Assembly: GCF_014287895.1 (NCBI RefSeq)
Contig: NZ_JACOPP010000034.1
Span: forward strand, 1-22,922
Source of the DNA: Lawsonibacter hominis
Lineage (GTDB): Bacteria > Bacillota > Clostridia > Oscillospirales > Oscillospiraceae
Reading direction: 5' to 3'
Length of the DNA stretch: 22,922 nucleotides
Shown: piece after piece, positions 6,312 through 13,040 of the stretch
Numbering within the stretch: the stretch's first letter is position 1
Layout: each line of letters starts with the position of its first letter
Notes under the pieces: generated by a model
Database searches by the model: none
Seen by the model: the letters and a program-made list of their open reading frames with translations, nothing else
What the model was told of the DNA's origin: nothing
Program-made: the position numbers and the translations under genes

Positions 6312-6863
6312 ATGTATTACGGTGAGATCAAACCCTGCGACATCGCCAATGGAGCGGGCGTGCGGGTCAGCCTGTTCGTTTCCGGCTGCACCAACCGCTG
6401 CGAACACTGCTTTCAGCCCCAGACCTGGGATTTTTCCTACGGCCAGCCGTTCACTGAAACGACCCAGACGTACCTGCTTTCTCTCCTCGCGCCCAGCTAT
6501 ATCAGCGGCCTGACCCTGCTGGGGGGAGAGCCCTTCGAGCCGGAAAACCAACGCTCGCTGCTCCCGTTCCTGCGCCGGGTACGCGCCGCCCTGCCCCAAA
6601 AGGACATCTGGTGCTTTACCGGCTTCACCTGGAAGGAACTGCACACGCCCGGCAGCCATCCCCGCTGCGCGGTGACCGACGAACTGCTTTCCCTGCTGGA
6701 CGTGCTGGTGGACGGCCGGTACGTGGACGCGCTGCGCGACATCTCTCTGCGGTTTCGGGGCAGCTCCAATCAGCGGCTGATCGACCTGAACGCTACCCGC
6801 CGGACGGGCCGGCTGACCCTTCTGCCGGCCCGGGAAGGCCGCCGCCCGGCCGCACAGCCGTAG
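6312..6863 (+). CDS. nrdG: Anaerobic ribonucleotide reductase-activating protein (radical SAM)
   Basis: The 183-residue radical-SAM activase uses a [4Fe-4S] cluster and S-adenosylmethionine to create the glycyl radical on NrdD. The cluster motif C26-x3-C30-x2-C33 (CTNRCEHC) and the SAM-binding GGEPF (71-75) are present. GGAG lies 8 nt before the ATG. It sits 72 bp after nrdD on the same strand, with no terminator between, so the two should be co-transcribed. The last 20 or so residues (RTGRLTLLPAREGRRPAAQP) are poorly conserved-looking and end close to the repeat element downstream. Confidence 0.95.
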   Translation: MYYGEIKPCDIANGAGVRVSLFVSGCTNRCEHCFQPQTWDFSYGQPFTETTQTYLLSLLAPSYISGLTLLGGEPFEPENQRSLLPFLRRVRAALPQKDIWCFTGFTWKELHTPGSHPRCAVTDELLSLLDVLVDGRYVDALRDISLRFRGSSNQRLIDLNATRRTGRLTLLPAREGRRPAAQP

Positions 6864-6912
6864 GCGGCCGGCTCCCCCTTCTTCCGCCGCCCAAGCCAGA
6901 GCAAACGACGAA

Positions 6913-7158
6913 AGGCCGCCCGTTTGGGCGGCCTCAGGCTGTCGAAAAAGGTGCTTCGCACCTTTTTCGATGAGGATGCAGGCCGCCGCGCGCAGAATTT
7001 GTCCGCTGTGAGCGGACAAATTCCACACTTGCGGTCTGAGAAGTATTTTCTCCGACGCACATGTCGCCGGAGAAAATGAATCTCATTTGATTCGCACCTG
7101 CGGGCGCGAACTCTGCGAGGCTTTTTCGACACACTGAGGCCGCCCGTTTGGGCGGCCT
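6913..7158. repeat. 246-bp multi-hairpin element with terminal inverted repeats (MITE-like)
   Basis: The ends (6913-6950 and 7121-7158) are inverted repeats matching at about 32 of 38 positions. Each end carries an identical hairpin, AGGCCGCCC-GTTT-GGGCGGCCT, at 6913-6934 and 7137-7158. Inside are three more strong stems: 6942-6954 with 6958-6970 (13 bp, 3-nt loop), 6995-7007 with 7011-7023 (13 bp, 3-nt loop), and 7045-7054 with 7068-7077 (10 bp). No credible gene is encoded. It lies between the convergent nrdG and asnS genes and could double as a bidirectional terminator. The form suggests a mobile non-autonomous element or an intergenic repeat family; other copies in the genome are needed to prove it. 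Confidence 0.75.
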
Positions 7159-7352
7159 TTCCGGCGGTTAACGAAGCGGGGTCCAACCGCAAGGCGACAC
7201 CACGCAAAGACAGCGGCGGCGCTTTGCTGAAATTTCCCGCCATAGCTTTGCTGCGAAAACTTGAGATCCACCAAGGATCCCTGCGTTTTCCCGCCCCGTT
7301 CTGACGCAGAATTTTGACGCAAATCGCGCTTGCCGCATTATGCGGTCTTGCC
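7159..7352. other. Intergenic stretch after the hairpin element
   Basis: No gene is seen between the repeat element and the asnS stop codon. GCTTTGCTG occurs twice (near 7220 and 7244). A GATCC-ACCAA-GGATC stem lies near 7265, and CCGCA-TTA-TGCGG lies near 7335, just downstream of asnS. These may belong to the same or a second repeat family, or help terminate asnS. None has a T-tract in the right place. Confidence 0.45.
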
Positions 7353-8747
7353 TTAAAAGTCTGCGTTGCCCACCGTCCTCGGGTGGGGCAGAACGTCCCG
7401 GATGTTGGCGATGCCGGTGAGGTACATGACCATCCGCTCAAACCCCAGGCCGAAGCCCGCGTGCTTGGCGCCGCCGTAGCGGCGCAGGTCCAGGTACCAC
7501 CAATAGTCTTCCGGGTTCATTCCCAGCTCCCGGATGCGCGCTTCCAGCAGGTCCAGCCGCTCCTCACGCTGGGAGCCGCCGATGATCTCTCCGATGCCCG
7601 GCACCAGGCAGTCGGCGGCGGCCACGGTCCGCCCGTCGTCGTTCAGGCGCATATAGAACGCCTTGATCTCCTTGGGATAGTCGGTCACAAAAACCGGCTT
7701 TTGGAAGATCTGCTCGGTGAGGTAGCGCTCGTGCTCGGTTTGGAGGTCACAGCCCCACTCCACCTTGAAGTCGAACTTATCGTTATTCTGCTTCAGCAGC
7801 TCCACCGCTTCGGTGTAGCTGACCCGGCCGAAGTCGGAGTTGGCCACGTGTGTGAGCCGCTCCGCCAGTCCCCGATCCACAAAGGCGTTGAAGAAGGCCA
7901 TCTCGTCGGGGCATTTTTCCATGACGGTCTTGATGATATGCTTGATCATGGCCTCGGCCACGTCCATATCGCCGTTGAGGTCGCAGAAGGCCATCTCCGG
8001 CTCGATCATCCAGAACTCGGCGGCGTGACGCTGGGTGTTGGAGTTCTCCGCCCGGAAGGTGGGGCCAAAGGTATACACGTCCCCAAAGGCCATGGCAAAG
8101 CTCTCCGCGTTGAGCTGTCCGGAAACGGTCAGATTGGCGCTCTTGCCGAAGAAATCCTGGGCATAGTCCACCTGGCCGTCCGCGGTCTTGGGCACATGGT
8201 CCATGTCCAGGGTAGTCACCCGGAACATCTCCCCCGCCCCCTCGCAGTCGGAGGCGGTGATGATGGGCGTATGGACGTAGACGAAGCCCCGGTCCTGGAA
8301 AAACGTGTGGATGGCGTGAGCCGCCACGCTGCGCACCCGGAAGGCGGCGGAAAACAGGTTGGTCCTGGGCCGCAGGTGGGCGATGGTACGCAGGTACTCC
8401 ACGCTGTGGCGCTTCTTCTGGAGGGGATACTCCGGGCTGGAGGGCCCTTCCACCGCGATGGCCGCAGCCTTCACCTCCAGGGGCTGCTTGGCCTCGGGCG
8501 TCAGCACCACGGCGCCGGTGACACACAGGGCCGCGCCCACGTTCTGCCCGGCGATCTCCTTGTAGTTGTCCAGGGCGGCGGCATCCAGGACGACCTGCAG
8601 ATTCTTGAAGCAGGAGCCGTCGTTGAGCTCGACGAACCCGAAGCCCTTCATATCCCGGATGGTGCGGGCCCAGCCGCAGACGGTGACTTCCTTGCCGCCG
8701 AATTGCTCCCGGTCGGCAAAGATCTGTGCGATTTTTGTGCGTTGCAT
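7353..8747 (-). CDS. asnS: Asparaginyl-tRNA synthetase
   Basis: The 464-residue class II synthetase charges tRNA-Asn with asparagine in the cytoplasm. An N-terminal OB-fold anticodon-binding domain (KEVTVCGWARTIRDMKGFGF, about residues 18-110) precedes the catalytic domain. Motif 2 is FRAENSNTQRHAAEFWMIEPE. Motif 3 is GFGLGFERMVMYLTGIANIR with the terminal PHPR. The AsnRS-type insertion and length match the bacterial family (about 460-470). GAGGG lies 7 nt upstream of the ATG. It is a single-gene unit with its own promoter 45 bp upstream. The leader is too short for a T-box, unlike many aminoacyl-tRNA synthetase genes of Firmicutes. Confidence 0.97.
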   Translation of the reverse strand: MQRTKIAQIFADREQFGGKEVTVCGWARTIRDMKGFGFVELNDGSCFKNLQVVLDAAALDNYKEIAGQNVGAALCVTGAVVLTPEAKQPLEVKAAAIAVEGPSSPEYPLQKKRHSVEYLRTIAHLRPRTNLFSAAFRVRSVAAHAIHTFFQDRGFVYVHTPIITASDCEGAGEMFRVTTLDMDHVPKTADGQVDYAQDFFGKSANLTVSGQLNAESFAMAFGDVYTFGPTFRAENSNTQRHAAEFWMIEPEMAFCDLNGDMDVAEAMIKHIIKTVMEKCPDEMAFFNAFVDRGLAERLTHVANSDFGRVSYTEAVELLKQNNDKFDFKVEWGCDLQTEHERYLTEQIFQKPVFVTDYPKEIKAFYMRLNDDGRTVAAADCLVPGIGEIIGGSQREERLDLLEARIRELGMNPEDYWWYLDLRRYGGAKHAGFGLGFERMVMYLTGIANIRDVLPHPRTVGNADF

Positions 8748-8792
8748 GCTCGTTCCCTCTTATTTCTAAAAAATAAAGTCTCAGTGGGCAAT

Positions 8793-8820
8793 AGTATACC
8801 ATTTTTCACTAATTTTTCAA
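8793..8820 (-). promoter_or_regulatory. asnS promoter
   Basis: On the minus strand TTGAAA (8820-8815), 16-bp spacer, TATACT (8798-8793). The predicted leader is about 40 nt. Confidence 0.7.
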
Positions 8821-8855
8821 GGGTCCATGAAAAAAAGGCCGCCTTTCCGCCCGCC

Positions 8856-8880
8856 GAAAAACCGCGTTACCGCCGGTTTC
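8856..8880 (-). terminator. Probable terminator after the small membrane protein gene
   Basis: On the minus strand GAAACCG pairs with CGGTTTTTC around a short GC/GTAA loop, with the T-run forming part of the 3' arm. It lies about 25 bp after the stop codon at 8906. A second GC-rich block ending in seven T residues follows (8826-8845). Confidence 0.45.
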
Positions 8881-8905
8881 GCCCTTTTTTCGACCGTCCC
8901 GTCTG

Positions 8906-9391
8906 TCAATAGGCGGGGAGCAAAAACAGCCAGGGAGCAGTGCCTATGGCCAGGGCCAGGGCGGCAATGTGCTGCTGGCGCGGCTCCAGCTCGGGACAGC
9001 GGCGCAGGGCCCGCCGGTCCAGGAAATAGATGCACACACCGGCCAGCGCCACCCCGGCCAGCGTCCAGGAAAGGGACAGGGGAGAGCGGAAGGGCCTGCC
9101 CATGATGCCGGAAATCGATTCTTCCCACCACGCCCATTGGATCGGGAGCAGCCCCAACAGCATCCATACCACTCCGGCGGCGTCCGCCAAAAAGCCGTTG
9201 AGCCAGACCCGCCACCACACCCGGCGGAGCACCGCTTGTTTGGCCGTACAGCCCAGCGCCAGCAGGGCCAGCAGAAGCACCGCACAGTCGATGGCCAGGT
9301 TGCCGGGCAGGACAATCAGCCACACCTGGGGGAAGATCCACAGCAGCCAGATGGGCAGGAGGATATTATACAGCCGTACCGTCCGTTTCAT
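8906..9391 (-). CDS. Small integral membrane protein, unknown function
   Basis: I do not recognise this 161-residue protein. It has about four hydrophobic segments (roughly residues 8-28, 32-50, 68-86 and 108-126, with a further one at the C-terminal end) separated by short arginine-rich loops (RRVWWRVW, DRRALRRC). It has no signal peptidase or catalytic motif. Its ATG lies inside the last 26 bp of the permease gene, so translation is probably coupled and the two are co-transcribed. A role as partner or regulator of the permease is only a guess from this overlap. It is followed by a probable terminator. Confidence 0.65.
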   Translation of the reverse strand: MKRTVRLYNILLPIWLLWIFPQVWLIVLPGNLAIDCAVLLLALLALGCTAKQAVLRRVWWRVWLNGFLADAAGVVWMLLGLLPIQWAWWEESISGIMGRPFRSPLSLSWTLAGVALAGVCIYFLDRRALRRCPELEPRQQHIAALALAIGTAPWLFLLPAY

Positions 9392-10820
9392 CCTGCGTCT
9401 CTCCTTTCGTCCGGCTCAGCCGCCCCCCGAAAATCAGCGCCTCCCGCTCCGCCGCAGAGAGCGAACGGTCCCGCAAGCGGTAAAGGACCATGCCCAGCGC
9501 CGCCAACAGGGCGGAGAGAAGGTACTCCAGTCCCCCCAGGGCGCCCGGACTCATGGGCAGCAAAATGTTCCCCGCCAGAAAGACCGACGCGATCGTCCCG
9601 AACGCCACTGTGAGACGCCCGCCGGGCATGCGCACCGGCCGCTCCAGGTCGGGCCGTGTCTTCCGCAGCCGGAGCACCGCGGCAAAAGACATGACCCACA
9701 TGACGATGGTGGTCAGAGAGGCCACGTTGATGAAGGGCAGGAAAAAGAGCTTCCCCGTAAAGGGCGTAAGCACCACGAACGCGGCGGTAAAATACACGCA
9801 GCGCGCCGGGGTGGCGTATTGGGGATGAAGGACGGAGAACTTCCGGGACACCAGCGCAAAGCAGGACAGGCCGTAGAGCATCCGTGCGGAGGAATAGAGG
9901 GTGGAATTCATCACCCCAACCGCGCCCACAAAGGCGGTGATCAGGAACAGGATGCGCACGGCGGGAATGCCGGTGATCCCCACCAGAACGTCGGCAAAGG
10001 CGGCGGTATGGCCCATGGTCTCCCGCCAGGGCAGATTGCCCGCCACGGCGGTGGATACCAGGCAGAGGATGCCGGTGACCAGCAGCAGACAAGTGATGAG
10101 CGCCGCCCCCGCCTTGCGGGCGGCGGGCCCGGTGGCATCGGCCGCGGCCTTGGACACCGTCTCCCATCCGGCTACTGAAAAAACCAGCAGCGACAGCAGC
10201 GATGCCGAGCCGCCGAAATCAAACTCCAGCCCTCCGTCGGAGGCGTAGACCGCCGGGTCAAAATGGGCAAAACAGATCACAAGGCCCACCAGACACATGC
10301 TCAGCAGCACCACTGTGGCGATCTTGGCCAGCGAAGCGCATACATTGGCGCCCCGGAGCTGGATATACAGGATCGCCCCGGCCAGCGCCAGCTGGATGAT
10401 CACATTGGGCAGGGTGACGGGGAAATCCCCCACCCGGTAGAGCACCCCCGTCCGCTTCAGGACGGGGAACAGCTCGTCCAGCAGGGAGATGGCGGCCAGA
10501 TCCACCCAGCAGAACACGATGGTGTTCATCAGTATGCCCGCCCACCCCACGGCGAATCCGCCGCGGCTTCCAAAGGCGGCATAGGAGTAGACCACCTCGC
10601 CCCCAGGCAGGGGCAGCATGGGGATGGCCTCCATATAGGCGAAGGCGAAGGGCAGCTCGATCACAATACACAGGGCAAAGGCCACCGCCAGATTCAGTGG
10701 TCCTCCCGCCGTCTCCAGCCACGTACCGGTCAGCAGCAGCCAGCTGGTGCCCAGCATGCACCCGATGCCCATGGCCACAAGGCCAAAAAAGCTGATGGAT
10801 TTACCGCCGGTCTTTTCCAT
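9366..10820 (-). CDS. APC-superfamily amino acid permease
   Basis: This 484-residue polytopic protein has about 12 predicted membrane helices. The first carries the GIGCMLGTSW helix break typical of amino acid/polyamine/organocation transporters, and the sixth region (FSVAGWETVSKAAADA) matches the second substrate-binding helix break. It probably imports or exchanges an amino acid or amine in the cytoplasmic membrane; the substrate cannot be read from the sequence. GAGGG lies 6 nt before the ATG. The cytoplasmic tail, after about residue 440, is charged. The 3' end overlaps a small membrane protein gene by 26 bp. Confidence 0.85.
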   Translation of the reverse strand: MEKTGGKSISFFGLVAMGIGCMLGTSWLLLTGTWLETAGGPLNLAVAFALCIVIELPFAFAYMEAIPMLPLPGGEVVYSYAAFGSRGGFAVGWAGILMNTIVFCWVDLAAISLLDELFPVLKRTGVLYRVGDFPVTLPNVIIQLALAGAILYIQLRGANVCASLAKIATVVLLSMCLVGLVICFAHFDPAVYASDGGLEFDFGGSASLLSLLVFSVAGWETVSKAAADATGPAARKAGAALITCLLLVTGILCLVSTAVAGNLPWRETMGHTAAFADVLVGITGIPAVRILFLITAFVGAVGVMNSTLYSSARMLYGLSCFALVSRKFSVLHPQYATPARCVYFTAAFVVLTPFTGKLFFLPFINVASLTTIVMWVMSFAAVLRLRKTRPDLERPVRMPGGRLTVAFGTIASVFLAGNILLPMSPGALGGLEYLLSALLAALGMVLYRLRDRSLSAAEREALIFGGRLSRTKGETQDETDGTAV

Positions 10821-10850
10821 CCAGATCCCTCTTTTTCTTCAGATGGCCCC

Positions 10851-10879
10851 ATTATAGCATAGGCCGCCGCGCTTTCCTA
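10851..10879 (-). promoter_or_regulatory. Promoter of the APC permease gene (extended -10)
   Basis: On the minus strand TGCTATAAT gives a perfect -10 (10856-10851) with the extended TG motif. The -35 position (10879-10874, TAGGAA) is poor. It overlaps the stop codon of the upstream DUF3021 gene. Confidence 0.55.
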
Positions 10880-11686
10880 GCCCCTCCGGTACCGGCGCAG
10901 GGCCGCCCCCGCCAAATTGCCCAGCAGGGCGGCGCACAGGGCGATGGGCACCAGCACCCCGTCGGCCATGTTGGAGATCAGCCGGGCCAGGGGGAGGAAG
11001 AGCAGCATACACCCGGCGCAGGCCAGGGGGTAGAGGGGGCACAGGCCCTGCCGCCGCCCCAGGGAGAAGCCGGAGGCGAAGCCGCTGACCGGCAGCAGCA
11101 GAAAGCCGTACAGGATGCTGAGGAGGGGGACGTCCGGGGCATCGGCCAGCCGGAGCACAAAGGGCGCCGCCAGGCAGAGCAGCACGGCAAAGCTAAGGTA
11201 GGGCAGGGTCTCCCGCCAGTGGAACAGGGAGCGGCCCGGGGCAAGCCCAAGCTTCTCCCGGATGGCGGCCAGCTCGGCGCACCAGCCCACCCACCGGCCC
11301 AGCCAGATGAGGGCGTACACCAGCAGGAAGGGGACCAGGAAGAAGGGCAGCTCCGCGGCCCCGAAATTGAGAAGCACCCAGGCCGCCAGGGTGAGGGCCA
11401 TGAGGGCAAGGTGGGCCAGGGAGCGCAGCAGCAGGGCCCTCCCCTCCGCGGCGAAGGGGAGGGTGGCCACGGCCGTCTCCGCCCCGAAGGCAAACCAAAG
11501 GGCGATCCCCAGCGCCGCCCCCAGGACCTCGGGCACCCGGGAATCGAAGCAGAAGGTGAACGCCAATTCCAGGGAGCCGCCGAAGAGGGCCCCCGGCTGG
11601 GTCACAAAGGACAGCAGCAGATAGGCCGCCGCCCCCAGCGCGCCCCCAAGGAGCAGCCGGGGCAGCCTGGAACGGATGGTGGACAT
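10877..11686 (-). CDS. DUF3021-type membrane protein with an extra C-terminal membrane module
   Basis: The product has 269 residues. The N-terminal half (about 1-150) resembles DUF3021 proteins: four membrane helices, ending in the characteristic VYALIWLGRWVGWCAELAAIREKL. DUF3021 proteins are usually about 130-150 residues. This one continues with a second hydrophobic module of about four helices (160-182, 187-208, 218-238, 243-262) and an RRYRR end. ATG 11686 is chosen because GAGGAGG lies 7 nt upstream and because it starts 14 bp after the LytTR stop; in-frame upstream ATG codons lie inside the LytTR gene. LytTR-DUF3021 pairs are a known arrangement, and the membrane protein probably modulates the regulator. 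The function of the extension is unknown. Confidence 0.7.
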   Translation of the reverse strand: MSTIRSRLPRLLLGGALGAAAYLLLSFVTQPGALFGGSLELAFTFCFDSRVPEVLGAALGIALWFAFGAETAVATLPFAAEGRALLLRSLAHLALMALTLAAWVLLNFGAAELPFFLVPFLLVYALIWLGRWVGWCAELAAIREKLGLAPGRSLFHWRETLPYLSFAVLLCLAAPFVLRLADAPDVPLLSILYGFLLLPVSGFASGFSLGRRQGLCPLYPLACAGCMLLFLPLARLISNMADGVLVPIALCAALLGNLAGAALRRYRRG

Positions 11687-11700
11687 GGAGCTTCCTCCTC

Positions 11701-12135
11701 TCAAAGGCCGAGAGCCTGTTTGATCTTTTTCACATACCGGCGGGAGGCATAGCACACCGTTCCCCCGGCGAGGGTGATGCGGATGGTGCCGCTGAGGGAC
11801 AGGTCCAGAGCGGTCACCTGCTTCAGATGGACGATCTCAGAGTGGGAGATCCGCGCGAAGGCGTGTCGGTCCAGCTTGCCCTCCAGCTCGTACAGCCGCT
11901 CCCGCAGGTCGTACACCCCGCCGAGGGTCTGGGCGCGCACCCCCTTGTCCTCTCCGTAGCAGCGCAGCAGCTCCTCCTCCCGAAGGGGGAAGGCGTTCCC
12001 CTCCCGCCAGCCGATGAGGACGCCGCCCCCCTCCAGCCGGGCGGCCAGGGAGCGCACCTCGTCGGTCAGGGCCGGGGCGGTAATGACCGCCGACGCCTCC
12101 CCGCAATTCGGGTCGATGCGCACCTCCACCTTCAT
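11701..12135 (-). CDS. LytTR-family DNA-binding regulator
   Basis: This 144-residue protein is a LytTR transcription factor without a receiver domain. The N-terminal 40 residues form a small alpha/beta segment. The LytTR domain (about 45-142) shows FPLREEELLRCY, DLRERLYELEGKL, FARISHSEIVHLKQV and the final SRRYVKKIKQALG. Stand-alone LytTR proteins paired with DUF3021 membrane proteins are common in Firmicutes and often regulate their own operon. ATG 12135 has AGGGGGG 6 nt upstream; frame extension further upstream would run through a terminator and another gene. The membrane partner follows after 14 bp. Confidence 0.88.
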   Translation of the reverse strand: MKVEVRIDPNCGEASAVITAPALTDEVRSLAARLEGGGVLIGWREGNAFPLREEELLRCYGEDKGVRAQTLGGVYDLRERLYELEGKLDRHAFARISHSEIVHLKQVTALDLSLSGTIRITLAGGTVCYASRRYVKKIKQALGL

Positions 12136-12165
12136 GCCGTTCCCCCCTTCCGTTCCAATATAGCG

Positions 12166-12207
12166 AAAAAAGGGCCGCCCGTCTACTGTTTTCAGACAGG
12201 CGGCCCT
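12166..12207 (-). terminator. Intrinsic terminator of the lipoprotein gene
   Basis: AGGGCCGCC (12171-12179) pairs with GGCGGCCCT (12199-12207), extended by GTCT/AGAC inside. On the minus strand it is followed by six T residues. The stop codon of the lipoprotein gene lies within the hairpin. It separates that gene from the LytTR pair. Confidence 0.85.
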
Positions 12208-12989
12208 CCCTTGGGGATATTCGGTTTGCTTCCGCCGCAGGCCAGCGCCGCGGAGTCCGTCCGGTAGGACCAGTTCCCCGCCGCGTCCTGGGCGGCGCTG
12301 CAGCGCCAGATCACTTCCGTACCCGTCCAGCAGCAGACCTGAAAGCCCGTGTCCGCGCTCCCCTCCAGGCGGAACAGAGCCCCGCCGGGCCAGCGGCCGG
12401 GCCCGTCCCCCGCCGGCTCGATATAGCCCTGTTCCGTCAGCTCGTCGAAGGTCCCCCGCAGGGGCAGGCCGGTCTGATGGGCCATGCCGAAGGCATAGGC
12501 CATTGCGTCCGCTTCCCCTTCGCTCAGCCCCTCCAGGGCAGAGGCGTCCACGCCGATGGTCTCCACGCCGCTCTCGCCGCCCAGGGCGTCCGCCCACAGG
12601 TCGTTCAGGACCTGCAGGTAAAGTCCGCACAGATCCTCCCCCTCCTCCAGCACCGTGATGCTCCGGGGCTGGTAGAACTGGGCCGGATAGGTCTCCAGGA
12701 TCGTGCCGCCGTAACCCACCTCCAGCAGCATCCCGTCCCGCAGCGCTTCGGGCGAGCGCTCCACACCGTCCCAGAGGATGCTCACTTCATCGGGGGAGAG
12801 GGTAAGCACGTCGCCCCGCGCCTCTCCGGCCACGATGAGGCTGCCGTCCTGCGCCGTGTCCACCAGGCGCACCTGTTTGACGGCCGTCCCGTCCGCCTCA
12901 GGGGTCTCCGGCGCCTCCTCCGCCCGGGCGCAGGCCGTCAGCGGGAGAAGCGCGGCCAGCAGCAGGGGCAGCAAAACGCTTTGTCTCAT
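12192..12989 (-). CDS. Putative lipoprotein, unknown function
   Basis: The 265-residue protein begins with a lipoprotein signal peptide, MRQSVLLPLLLAALLPLTAC, with lipobox LTAC and lipidated Cys20. An acidic low-complexity linker (EEAPETPEADG) and a mature domain without a recognised motif follow. The 35-105 part resembles the small beta-barrel seen in many clostridial lipoproteins (VRLVDTAQDGSLIVAGEARG, then ITVLEEGEDLCGLY). It should be anchored on the outer face of the membrane. GGAGG lies 8 nt upstream of the ATG. It starts 51 bp after the hexosaminidase gene and ends in a terminator, so it is probably the last gene of the rnr cluster. Confidence 0.75.
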   Translation of the reverse strand: MRQSVLLPLLLAALLPLTACARAEEAPETPEADGTAVKQVRLVDTAQDGSLIVAGEARGDVLTLSPDEVSILWDGVERSPEALRDGMLLEVGYGGTILETYPAQFYQPRSITVLEEGEDLCGLYLQVLNDLWADALGGESGVETIGVDASALEGLSEGEADAMAYAFGMAHQTGLPLRGTFDELTEQGYIEPAGDGPGRWPGGALFRLEGSADTGFQVCCWTGTEVIWRCSAAQDAAGNWSYRTDSAALACGGSKPNIPKGGPPV

Positions 12990-13040
12990 TTCCGTCGCCT
13001 CCAGTCCCCTGTTAGACGGCGCAGCCTCCCCAAAGGTTCC

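Noticed and set aside
6770..7441. Overlapping minus-strand frames through the hairpin element
   Set aside because: They run through multiple stems of the repeat element, have no domain and are not consistent with one another.
8748..8795. T-box leader for asnS
   Set aside because: The promoter lies only about 45 bp upstream of the start codon, leaving no room for a T-box, and no specifier or antiterminator sequence is seen.
7314..8912. 532-codon open frame antisense to asnS
   Set aside because: Same effect of high GC; low-complexity product, no ribosome site, opposite a complete asparaginyl-tRNA synthetase.
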